Below, in pieces: positions 1 to 7,659 of a DNA stretch of 55,933 nucleotides. Within the stretch, counting starts at the first letter, position 1. Every line of letters starts with the position of its first letter. Source of the stretch: Pseudomonadota bacterium (GTDB taxonomy: Bacteria > Chloroflexota > UBA6077 > JAJPHF01); the NCBI GenBank assembly GCA_021325365.1, contig JAJPHF010000202.1, positions 1 through 55,933 on the forward strand, in the 5' to 3' direction. The position numbers were made by a program, and so were the translations under genes. Below the pieces are notes generated by a model. The model did no database searches, was not told the origin of the DNA, and was given only the letters and a program-made list of their open reading frames with translations.

Positions 1-1
1 C

Positions 2-76
2 CTGCGCCCACCGGCGGAGTTCGAGGCGCTTCACGCCGGGCAGGCCACGCCGCTGTTGCTGGCCGCGTCCCAATGA
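2..76 (+). CDS. 3' end of a CDS entering from the left edge
   Basis: The plus strand is open from base 2 to a TGA at 74-76 and reads 24 codons ending in PLLLAASQ. Too little remains to assign a family. It is called only because the frame is open from the window edge, codon use fits a GC-rich gene (mostly G or C in third positions), and no competing gene covers it. It could be a chance frame. It is followed by a broken regulator remnant on the opposite strand. Confidence 0.3.
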   Translation: MRPPAEFEALHAGQATPLLLAASQ

Positions 77-104
77 ACTGAGTCTCTACAAAAACCGGGG
101 CGAT

Positions 105-394
105 TCAACCTTGCGAATCGCCGCGTGTACGGGTGCCAGCGGTGAGCAGCAGCTCGTCGCGTTCAGGTAGCGGCAGGTCGAGGCGCGCGGCGAGGCGCAG
201 CACCATCTCGCAGCTGGGTGTGGATCGCCGGTTTCCAGCAAGCTGAGGTGCCGGGTCGAAATACCCGCTTCGAGGGCCAGGGCCAGCTGGCTCCGCCTGC
301 GGCGCTCGCGCCACTGTTTGAGGAGCTGACCGACCCGGCTTGGGGGCGCGGTGCCGGCTTGGGTCGTCGCGTCGTGGTAGGCCCACAGGCGCCA
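105..394 (-). pseudogene. Frameshifted remnant of an XRE/MmyB-type HTH regulator
   Basis: Two adjacent minus-strand frames together spell the N-terminal DNA-binding half of an MmyB-like helix-turn-helix regulator. The first frame (about 394 to 230) reads VGQLLKQWRERRRRSQLALA and continues EAGISTRHLSLLETG. The expected continuation, RSTPSCEMVLRLAARLDLPL then PERDELLLTAG, lies in the next frame from about 224 downward. One base appears to be missing near 224-232. The reading then ends at a stop near 105, so the C-terminal MmyB ligand-binding domain is absent. There is no good start codon, because a TAG at 395-397 closes the frame upstream. I read this as a decayed fragment. A sequencing error could explain the frameshift but not the missing C-terminal half. 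Confidence 0.6.
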
Positions 395-492
395 CTATAC
401 GCGAGTGCCGGGCCGCGGGCACCTGCGCCCTGCGAGTCCCCGCTGGCGAGCGGTGAACGTCGAACGACCGCGAAGGCCATTCCTTGCGCAGC

Positions 493-1617
493 TTACTCGA
501 CTTGCGACAGCAGGCGCTGCCGTGCCTGGCTCGTGGCTCGTAGCGTACTCTCCAAGTATGCGCGGCCGTACTTTAGGTCTGGTTCGAGGTGATTTCCCTC
601 CCCCCATTCGTTCCAGGCATTCACGAAGACGAGCCGCTCGTCGCCAGATTGTTGTTCGCAGCTTCGAAGGAGGGCAGTTGTTAGCCAGGACTCGTATTTA
701 GCTGGATCGGCCCCCCGAATGATAGTGGCATCTCGCTGGCGCCGCGGACTGTTGTCCCACGACGGTGTTACACACGGGAACAGTCGATAATCTGGGGCGG
801 GTCTGGCGAGCAGGTTGCGCACGAGTGTTTCGTAGTCGTATATACGGTGCGCAACGTATGCTCTCGGGAGTATGCGGAGCCGGCTCAACAACCGTCCCTT
901 GTGGTGATGCCACCGTGGCGCGCCGATGGCGGACCACTCCGGAGCGAATTCGACGGCGGCGTCGAAGCCGATCGCCCCCGGGTCAATAGATTCTCCGTTG
1001 TTCTGGACACGGACAAGGTACAGTTCGACCCCACCTTCTTTCAGCGCAGTCTCTCGCCATAGCTCGGCCGTCTGTTTGGGCGAGGGCAGCAGGCTGGTCC
1101 GGTAGATCAGCAACAGTCGCCGTCCGTTAACACAAATATACCGGCTGTCGGCGAAGGCTGGCAGAAGGGCTCGAATGTGAGCCAGGTCGTCGGCTGCGCT
1201 GTACTCTTGACGCAGGAGGATCTCGTGATCCAGGCCGTCCCAGCGTCGTGACCAGTTTTCATTCGCCCAACAGAGACAAAATGGCAGGGCGGGTTTACCT
1301 GATCGCAGGACTTCCTGGAATGGGCGGTCGAGCAGGCGCGTGCCGTTGAACCAGTAGTGATAATAGCAAAAGCCGTCTACACCGTATTGCTGCGCCAATT
1401 CTGCTTGGGCTGCGCGGACCTCGGGGAGACGAAGATCGTAGAAGCCGAGGTCGGCAGGGATGTGTGGCTGGTAGTGGCCAGGAAAGAGCGGCCGTGCTCG
1501 CGCGACGTTCGTCCAGTCGGTAAATCCCTTGCCCCACCAGGCATCGTTTTCGGGGATGGGATGGTACTGAGGCAAATAAAAGGCTATGAGACGCGGCAGC
1601 GCAAGGTCCTGTGCCAT
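493..1617 (-). CDS. WbsX-family (GH99-like) glycan biosynthesis protein
   Basis: This 374-residue protein belongs to the WbsX-type family found in O-antigen and capsule clusters, whose fold resembles GH99 endo-mannosidases. Near the N-terminus it has AFYLPQYHPIPENDAWWGKG followed by FTDWTNVARARPLFPGHYQP, and in the middle FCYYHYWFNG and WANENWSRRWDG. The C-terminus carries FVNAWNEWGEGNHLEPD. These Trp/Asn/Glu-rich blocks are the family hallmarks. I chose the ATG at 1617 because GAGG lies 5 nt upstream; a GTG at 1659 would add 14 residues. The length is usual for a stand-alone member. It is the last gene of the minus-strand set in the left block, 62 bases downstream of a GT4. Its exact reaction is unknown; a role in glycan assembly or processing is inferred from context. 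Confidence 0.85.
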   Translation of the reverse strand: MAQDLALPRLIAFYLPQYHPIPENDAWWGKGFTDWTNVARARPLFPGHYQPHIPADLGFYDLRLPEVRAAQAELAQQYGVDGFCYYHYWFNGTRLLDRPFQEVLRSGKPALPFCLCWANENWSRRWDGLDHEILLRQEYSAADDLAHIRALLPAFADSRYICVNGRRLLLIYRTSLLPSPKQTAELWRETALKEGGVELYLVRVQNNGESIDPGAIGFDAAVEFAPEWSAIGAPRWHHHKGRLLSRLRILPRAYVAHRIYDYETLVRNLLARPAPDYRLFPCVTPSWDNSPRRQRDATIIRGADPAKYESWLTTALLRSCEQQSGDERLVFVNAWNEWGEGNHLEPDLKYGRAYLESTLRATSQARQRLLSQVE

Positions 1618-1679
1618 CTGCACCTCAGTCGAGGGTGGAGTGGGCGCCGCTCTGGTCACCAGCTAGTCCGGTCGGCGCG

Positions 1680-2915
1680 TTATAGCCGAGCCTGGATAGC
1701 CTCGGCCAGACGAGTCTCGAGCCGGTCGATCGCTTGACCCAGAGTCCAGCGCTCCAGCACAAGCTGCCGACCGTTCTGGCCCAGGCGATCGGCGTAGCCG
1801 TGGTCGGAACGAATGCGCTGGATCGCCTCGGCCAAGGCGGCCGGCGCGCGCTCTACGAGCAAGCCGTTTACGCCGTCCACGACGGTCTCGCGGACCCCAC
1901 CCTCGGCAACGCCGACGACCGGCAGCCCGCACGCACTGGCTTCAAGCGGCGCGTACCCGAACGGTTCGAGGTGAGGAGCGTAGAGCAACAGCCGAGCGCG
2001 ACTCAGGAGGTCGATCAGCGCCGAGTCGTCGATCAGGCGCCGCGGCTCGAACGCGACGCGTCGGGCGGCCGCGAGGCGGCACAGGGCGTCGATATACGCA
2101 TCGCTGCCGACGTTTCCAATCCAGACCAACGGGGGTCGCGGCTCGGGCACACACGCGACCGCCTCAATGGCTAACGGAATGTCTTTCTCAGGCACAAAGG
2201 CGCCTACGCCGACCACGAAATCCTGTCTGGGCTGGCCGTGGCTGACGAACTGGTCGGTGTCGACGCCCAGGTAGCATACCGTGGCATTTAACCCGTAAGC
2301 CCGCTGGACGCTTTCACGACTGAAGAGCGAATTGACCAAGATCGTCCCAAAGGCGGTGGCGTTGTCTAGCTCTTCCCGGACCTGGACGCGAAGCGCCTGA
2401 ATCTTCAGGAGATCGCGCAACGCGCGTTTCCAGTAACTGGGAGCGTACCGATGACCATTAGGGGGCGGCAGCGCGACCCAAGGCAATCGAGGCATCGCCT
2501 CGTAGAGCCAGCGGTACGGCTCCTGCAGATAGAGGACCGCGGGTAGATTGAGGTGGCGCGCGATCGACGGCACACGGAAGAAGCGGCAGGAGTTTGCAAA
2601 CAGGAGATCAAACGAGCCCGCACTCATCTGCTCAGCACAGCGGGTGCAGTGCTGGTCCATCAGACGGATGCGACTCGGGATGTCTCGATATTCGGCGATC
2701 AGGCCTCGGAGGCCGGTGCGGACGGCTGCCGAGGGCCAGCTCAACGGCACCACGTGCTCGGCAAGGAATTCGCTGAGTGGCAAGAACGTGGTGTCGGCCG
2801 AGGGTGGGCACCACACTTCAACATGGTGCCCACGAGCCACAAGGCCACGCAGATGGTCATATAAAGCTCGTTTGCCACCGCCGCTCGGCAGATTGTGCCA
2901 AACCGCTATTCGCAT
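1680..2915 (-). CDS. Glycosyltransferase family 4 (GT-B)
   Basis: This 411-residue GT-B enzyme of the GT4 family transfers a sugar from a nucleotide donor to a growing glycan on the cytoplasmic side. The N-terminus, MRIAVWHNLPSGGGKRALYD, is a normal first Rossmann strand plus glycine loop. The donor-binding half carries the EX7E-type block EPFGYAPLEASACGLPVVG (about residues 310-330). The ATG at 2915 overlaps the last codons of the decayed methyltransferase upstream (ATGCGAATAG), which implies past translational coupling. An upstream in-frame extension to 3119 belongs to that methyltransferase, not to this gene. Acceptor and donor cannot be read from sequence. Confidence 0.88.
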   Translation of the reverse strand: MRIAVWHNLPSGGGKRALYDHLRGLVARGHHVEVWCPPSADTTFLPLSEFLAEHVVPLSWPSAAVRTGLRGLIAEYRDIPSRIRLMDQHCTRCAEQMSAGSFDLLFANSCRFFRVPSIARHLNLPAVLYLQEPYRWLYEAMPRLPWVALPPPNGHRYAPSYWKRALRDLLKIQALRVQVREELDNATAFGTILVNSLFSRESVQRAYGLNATVCYLGVDTDQFVSHGQPRQDFVVGVGAFVPEKDIPLAIEAVACVPEPRPPLVWIGNVGSDAYIDALCRLAAARRVAFEPRRLIDDSALIDLLSRARLLLYAPHLEPFGYAPLEASACGLPVVGVAEGGVRETVVDGVNGLLVERAPAALAEAIQRIRSDHGYADRLGQNGRQLVLERWTLGQAIDRLETRLAEAIQARL

Positions 2916-3260
2916 GTGGTAACCGACCGCTCCGGGGAGCCTGGCAAGAACTCGAAGCCGCGAGGGCGGGGGCAGAGCAGCGTTAGTCCCGACGCGGCGT
3001 CGACGGTCACTGAGCGGTGCCCGGTCCGCTGCAGCTCCGCCATCAGCTGGCCCTCCCATCTCTTCGCGATAGTAGGGATGGCTTCGGTCATACTCCCACA
3101 TAGTATCGTGAAAGAGCACGACCGCTGGCGGCGACAGCCAGGGCCGGCACGCCTCGAAATCCTGCCGGGTCCCCTCGTATTGAAGGGCCGAAGTGCTGGA
3201 CGCAGGCCGACTGCGATGACGTGGCGCCAGGTAGGCTCGCGCAGGCGCGGAGGATTCGTC
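2906..3260 (-). pseudogene. C-terminal remnant of a class I SAM methyltransferase
   Basis: Three minus-strand frames have to be joined to recover a methyltransferase C-terminus of the Methyltransf_24/TylF type. The pieces are VQHF (about 3190-3201), then ALQYEGTRQDFEACRPWLSP with VVLFHDTMWEYDRSHPYYRE (about 3060-3185), then GQLMAELQRTGHRSVTVDA to the stop at 2906. The breaks fall near 3186-3189 and in a GGGAGGG run near 3051-3058. The middle piece is clearly related to the block IDGLHTYEGVRADIEAW in the intact methyltransferase at 17003-17677. The final codons overlap the start of the GT4 gene, as in an intact operon. I could not recover the N-terminal SAM-binding part with confidence, although it may lie in 3260-3630. 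Confidence 0.6.
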
Positions 3261-3852
3261 TTACACCCCCAACAAGCGCTTGCTGGGCAGCCGGGGAATC
3301 GAGTGTTGCCCAGAGGAGCGGGAGAGCTGCGGGCGCCTGGCGCATGGGAAACCGCACCCCGAAGCTCGCCCGCTTCGGCACGTACATGTGCGAGCTATTG
3401 TCGAACGCGAGATCGGGCGAGCCGCGACACTGGAAACAGAACGCGAGGCTAGCTCCGTCCCAGACGCCAGGCTGGAGGGCGTGGCGCGGCCGTAAGCCGT
3501 CCAGACGCGGCCAGAAGCCAATGTACTGATCTCCGTCCGGCCTGCTCTTGGAGAAGGCAAAGCACTCCTGGGCCGGCTCCCAGCTATCATTGCGATCATG
3601 CTCCGGCCGGTATGCCAGGTCGTCGAGGAGCATTCAGTCTTCACGCCAGAGCAAGCGATCCAAGGTTTTCGTTCCGTGGTGGCATTGACAGGCGATTGTC
3701 CCAGCAGCCACACGGCCGGCGGCCGGGGGGCTAGCTACAGGCCAATCCGTCGACGCCGGGCAGTCATCAGGCCGAATCCTCACCGCGGCGATCGATCTAC
3801 GGTAAAATGGGTTGTTGGTTGACCGAGAGTCGCTCCCGAACATGGAAGGACC
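3261..3852. other. Region without a convincing gene
   Basis: About 590 bases lie between the methyltransferase remnant and the plus-strand GT2 gene. A minus-strand frame is open from an ATG at 3633 to 3088. It contains FAFSKSRPDGDQYIGFWPRL and YVPKRASFGVRF, which I do not recognise, and it merges into the decayed methyltransferase, so it is probably part of the same broken gene. The last 150 bases contain the promoter-proximal part of the plus-strand GT2 gene, including a TAAAAT hexamer at 3803-3808 with no good -35 partner. Confidence 0.4.
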
Positions 3853-4761
3853 ATGGAACCGCTTGTCAGTGCAATTATTCCCTGCTATAACGGGGCTCGC
3901 TTTTTGGCCGACGCGCTGCAAAGCGTCGTTACGCAGAGCTATGCCAATCGAGAAGTGATTGTCGTGGACGATGGTTCCACCGACAATAGCGAGGAGATTG
4001 TGGCTCGCTTTCCAAGCATACGGTATATTCGCCAAACGAATAGCGGGGTCGCGGCCGCGCGCAACACTGGTATTCGGAATAGTCGCGGCGACTACATTGT
4101 CTTGCTCGACCAGGATGACCGTCTGCGGCCCAATGCGCTGGCGTCGAATCTGCGATGTCTACTCGATCAGCCCGCGTGTGCCTTCGCGTTTGGGGATGCG
4201 CAGTCTATAGACGCTGCGGGGGCTCCGCTGCCTCACCGCTCGTCCTGCCCCCAGCACGGTACCGACCACTATCTGTCGCTATTGCGGGGCAACTACATCT
4301 GGACGCCTGGCGTTGTGATGTACAAGCGCTCGCCAGGCGATGAGCTGCTGTTTTTCGACCCGAGTGCCGAGCCGAGCGATGATTACGAGCTCAATTTGCG
4401 TCTCGCCAGGCAGTATCCAGCGTGCCATAACAACGATATCGTTCTCGACTATCGAATCCACGATGCCAGCACCGGGCGCCGGCACGCCATGATGTTGCGA
4501 TCCGGGATCACGGTAGTACGCCGGCAGCGGCGTTGGGCGCGACGGGATCGGCGGCGCAGGGCGGCCCTTACTCGCGGGCTGCGGTTCGTCGAGAACTACT
4601 ATGGCAACCTCCTGCTTACGCAGATCTTGACTGACGTGCGCCATAACCGGAACTGGCGTCAGACCTCCCTGGGCCTACGCGTGCTGCTGCGTTATGCGCC
4701 CCTCCTGGTCTTGAGGCGAGCTATCCACCGCGCCCGGCGAGTAGTAACCGCGGGATCCTGA
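3853..4761 (+). CDS. Glycosyltransferase family 2 (GT-A)
   Basis: This is a 302-residue GT-A enzyme. The N-terminus shows VSAIIPCYNGARFLADAL, then VIVVDDGSTDNSEEIVARF, then GVAAARNTGIRNSRGDYIVL. The metal-binding DxD-like block is LLDQDDRLRPNA. An AAGGA ribosome-binding sequence precedes the ATG by about 2-3 nt. It is one of only two plus-strand genes in the glycan locus. It is a close paralogue of the minus-strand GT2 at 9795-10784, sharing the CYNGAR/CFNGAR, GVAAARNTG and LDQDDRL blocks, the AFAFGDA/AFSFGDA block and the DHY.SLLRG.YIWT segment. The pair forms a large inverted repeat at protein level around 4815-9795. Donor and acceptor are unknown. Confidence 0.9.
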   Translation: MEPLVSAIIPCYNGARFLADALQSVVTQSYANREVIVVDDGSTDNSEEIVARFPSIRYIRQTNSGVAAARNTGIRNSRGDYIVLLDQDDRLRPNALASNLRCLLDQPACAFAFGDAQSIDAAGAPLPHRSSCPQHGTDHYLSLLRGNYIWTPGVVMYKRSPGDELLFFDPSAEPSDDYELNLRLARQYPACHNNDIVLDYRIHDASTGRRHAMMLRSGITVVRRQRRWARRDRRRRAALTRGLRFVENYYGNLLLTQILTDVRHNRNWRQTSLGLRVLLRYAPLLVLRRAIHRARRVVTAGS

Positions 4762-4814
4762 GGCCGCGGCGCGCCGGGCGCTTCCCAGTCGGCCGACGCC
4801 TGGAAACCCGACGT

Positions 4815-5813
4815 CTAGCGGCCAGGGCCCTCGGGAATCCATTCCGAAAGCCGGTGCGGAACGGTTGAGCCGCTTAGACGCTCCGCTCTCGGCTGGCGAT
4901 ATAGGCGGTGCCGTCGGTCTACTTCATAACGAAAGCTGCCCGCTGCACCGTGGAGCAGGGTCAGTAGCGCCCGGAAGCTGACTGGACGGTGCCCCTGCAG
5001 TAGTTGGTGTGTGCCCTCGCGCCCATGCCGCCCGCACTCGCGCAGCAAGCCTCGCAGGGCGTGCAGGTCGCCGGCGCGAACGTGCTTCATGGCCATGCCG
5101 CCGATCCCAAGGAGATAGCCCGCAATCAGGCGCCGGACCTCTCGTCCCTGGCGTGCGCCGTAGTGGATGACGACTGGCTCTCGGCCCACATAGACTGGCA
5201 GAGCCGCGCGCCAGGTGCGGTACGCGAAGTCGATCTCCTCGGAAGAGGCTAAAAACTCGCCGGCCCCGAGCAGCTCGTCGAGCAGGCCGATACGGGCGAA
5301 GACCGAGCGTCGAACGGCGTAGTTCGCGCCGCTACCTGGGCTCCGCGTGAAGTCGAAGGGTGGCTGGAGGAAGCCCTCGGCGCGTGGGCGGAACTCGAAG
5401 ATCCACCCGTCGGCGTGGTCGGTAGGCGCCACGATCGCGCCGAACCACAGGGCGAGGGCGGGCATGCGCTGAAACTGCTCCACGATCCGACTGGGCCACC
5501 GCGGAGAGACGACGCAATCGTCGTCGGTGAAAGCGATGATGTCACCCTTGGCCAGGCGAGTGCCTTCGTTTCGGCCGCGGGACAAGCCGATGGTCGTGGC
5601 CCGGCGATAGACGAAGCGAGGGTCGTCCGCGAGGGCGCTGCGGCGGACAGCTTCTTCGGTTGCGGTTGAGCAGCTCTGATCGACGACGATCACCTCGAGA
5701 TCGCAGTCGTGATCGGCCAGGACGGACTGCGCGGCGGACACGACCTGGCTGCCGCGGTCGCGAGTCGAGATGACGACGCTTAGCTGTTTGCAGATCGGGG
5801 TCTTGGCGTTCAA
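4815..5813 (-). CDS. Glycosyltransferase family 2 with DDD motif
   Basis: This 332-residue GT-A enzyme starts its catalytic domain with LSVVISTRDRGSQVVSAAQS, followed by EVIVVDQSCSTATEEAVRR. It has the strong motif IIAFTDDDCVVSPRW (DDD, metal and nucleotide-sugar binding) and a downstream ASSEEIDFAYRTWRA block corresponding to the family's ED region. The start is uncertain: the longest frame begins with TTG at 5813 and no strong ribosome-binding site is visible. It converges with the plus-strand GT2 gene, leaving 53 bases between them. It is not an obvious paralogue of the other GT2 proteins here and resembles rhamnosyltransferase-type GT2s in overall layout. The sugar transferred is unknown. 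Confidence 0.85.
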   Translation of the reverse strand: MNAKTPICKQLSVVISTRDRGSQVVSAAQSVLADHDCDLEVIVVDQSCSTATEEAVRRSALADDPRFVYRRATTIGLSRGRNEGTRLAKGDIIAFTDDDCVVSPRWPSRIVEQFQRMPALALWFGAIVAPTDHADGWIFEFRPRAEGFLQPPFDFTRSPGSGANYAVRRSVFARIGLLDELLGAGEFLASSEEIDFAYRTWRAALPVYVGREPVVIHYGARQGREVRRLIAGYLLGIGGMAMKHVRAGDLHALRGLLRECGRHGREGTHQLLQGHRPVSFRALLTLLHGAAGSFRYEVDRRHRLYRQPRAERLSGSTVPHRLSEWIPEGPGR

Positions 5814-5903
5814 TTGAGTGCACGCTCCGTCGCGAAGGTGGGTAGAGCGCGGGAAGATGGCGCCGCGGCCATGGTCTGGCGTCGGTCCCGGACCGGCTCG
5901 AGC

Positions 5904-7532
5904 TTAATGGGACTGTTCTGCCGAGGCGGATACCGGATCGCCACCTCGTTGGCCGCCCCGCGATGGCAGGGGTGCCACAGATAGGGCCTCAGCGTACCGC
6001 GCCTTCATATAGTGCATTCCCCAGTGGAAGAGAAGGCGATGCTCGGTTCGCCGCTTTCTGAAGCGAATAGGAACCCAGGGCGCGTTAGGCAGGGGAATGC
6101 CGACGCGCTGTGCTGCAAGACGAACCTTCTTGCTGCGAATAGCCCGGAGATTGAGGCGGTAAATCTTGTGCATCGTTCGGAAGATGAAGCGGTCCAGGGG
6201 ATTTGTGAAGAGGCGCTGGCGCTGGACCCAAGCTTGAAAATCACGGTACGACGCAGGAGCCATCACGGACTTCAGATCGGGGTCCGCGATCGAATATGGG
6301 TCACAATACTTGAGCGATCGGGCGATTGCCATCTTCTTCTGGCCGAATCGCTGCCGCGGGACGCCGGCCTCTTCTACGATCCGGCGGGGGATTGGTCGGT
6401 CGTATTCCTGGCGGTCGAGGGACCAAGGGCGCATCTCCGGCGAGTCCGTGATCCGCCGAATAGAGGCAAATCGACTATACCCAATCGACGCAACGGCCAA
6501 ATAGAGAAACCCGACGCGGGTGCGAAAGTGGATCATGTCGAACCCGGCCGAATCGAAGGTCACCATGCCCGGTCCACCCTTGTTATTCAGGCGTTCCCAG
6601 GCTTCGCCGCCATAGTTGCCGGTGAGCAGGATCGTGCCAGGCAACCGCTCTTCCGCCGCGGTAAACACGACACTACCCCCGCCGCCACCGGTGGCCACAA
6701 ACTCAGCCTCTGGCAAGTCCTGCCGGCTTTGGTAACTAGTAGGATCGTATTCCGTCACATCGAGACCAAGCAAGCTACCGATGAGCGTGCCGCTGTCACT
6801 GCTCTCAGCGTCCAGTCGGTCGCGACCGGCTGTAAATGTGATAGCTTCTGTGCAGCCCGCCGTCATTGCCAGAACACTTGCGGCCGGCGAGTCGTAGCCC
6901 GCGGAGAGAGTGAGGAGAGGCCGGTAGCTGACAATACGCCGTGGATCTGCTGCGTTGCGCAATGTTTGCGAGACTTGATCTTCGAGGAGAGCGCGATAGT
7001 CCGCGAAGCTAGCGAACGGCCGCGGCTGTACCTTTGGCTGGGTGTGTACTGATAGGTCAGGGGACAGCAGGATGTTGCAATAGTAGTACAGATGAACCCA
7101 GTTGTGCCGTCGAGTCGGGATTCGCGAGCAGTGGCGGCCAAGCCCAAAGGCCATGGACGTGAGATCCACGTCGTAGAAGCGATAATTCGGGTCGATGTCA
7201 TCGTGCGCAGAGGCAAGCACAAATGGCAAGGTGTTGGAGCAGTGAAGCTGGTGGCCCGCGCGCAAGACGTAGAGAGGCTCGACACTGTGGGTGGAGGTTG
7301 CGCAGAGCAGGCCGTCGGCGGTCAGCAGTCCGCCTGAGCCGGTGAACGTGAGGGCATGGCTGAAGCCCATATCATCGTACGGGCCACTCCACGCACCTTC
7401 GACAAAGCTCTCGTCGCGTGTTTCCACCCAGGGGCCGTGGCGGACGAGCACGCTGGGCTGGTCGCTGTCCAATACGGCGCACCAGGCGAGGCTTGGAAGG
7501 TTCGCGGAAATAGCGTACTGTAGCGGCCGCAT
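5904..7532 (-). CDS. Asparagine-synthetase-like ligase with no N-terminal Cys
   Basis: This 542-residue protein resembles the AsnB superfamily. The C-terminal half has a PP-loop-like LTLSAGYDSPAASVLAMTAG, where SAGYDS replaces the canonical SGGxDS, for ATP binding and adenylation of a carboxylate. The N-terminal 200 residues look like a degenerate Ntn domain. They start MRPLQYAISANLPSLAWCAV, not Met-Cys-Gly, so the catalytic Cys2 for glutamine hydrolysis is missing. The ATG at 7532 has GGAG 8 nt upstream; a longer frame to 7640 has no such support. It lies 127 bases downstream of a full AsnB. Members without glutaminase activity are known to form amide bonds with other amines (beta-lactam synthetase, lasso cyclase). 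Here a role in amidating or ligating a glycan component is only inferred. Confidence 0.7.
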   Translation of the reverse strand: MRPLQYAISANLPSLAWCAVLDSDQPSVLVRHGPWVETRDESFVEGAWSGPYDDMGFSHALTFTGSGGLLTADGLLCATSTHSVEPLYVLRAGHQLHCSNTLPFVLASAHDDIDPNYRFYDVDLTSMAFGLGRHCSRIPTRRHNWVHLYYYCNILLSPDLSVHTQPKVQPRPFASFADYRALLEDQVSQTLRNAADPRRIVSYRPLLTLSAGYDSPAASVLAMTAGCTEAITFTAGRDRLDAESSDSGTLIGSLLGLDVTEYDPTSYQSRQDLPEAEFVATGGGGGSVVFTAAEERLPGTILLTGNYGGEAWERLNNKGGPGMVTFDSAGFDMIHFRTRVGFLYLAVASIGYSRFASIRRITDSPEMRPWSLDRQEYDRPIPRRIVEEAGVPRQRFGQKKMAIARSLKYCDPYSIADPDLKSVMAPASYRDFQAWVQRQRLFTNPLDRFIFRTMHKIYRLNLRAIRSKKVRLAAQRVGIPLPNAPWVPIRFRKRRTEHRLLFHWGMHYMKARYAEALSVAPLPSRGGQRGGDPVSASAEQSH

Positions 7533-7659
7533 CTTATCGTCTCCGAGCGCGGGGTTGCCGGGCGGCCGTGGCTCCGCGCGGGCACAGGGACGTTCCGGGA
7601 GGTCCCGCGCCGGCCGGACAGGCCGGCAGCACCAGCCCACGGCTATGTTCGTGAGCCGG

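Noticed and set aside
6012..7052. Long plus-strand open frame opposite the AsnB-like gene
   Set aside because: It is antisense to a gene with clear domains, has no recognisable motifs, and is of the type produced by GC-rich codon bias.
5904..7532. Lasso-peptide cyclase or beta-lactam synthetase assignment for the AsnB-like gene
   Set aside because: No leader peptidase, precursor peptide or beta-lactam genes are nearby; only the shared superfamily can be supported.
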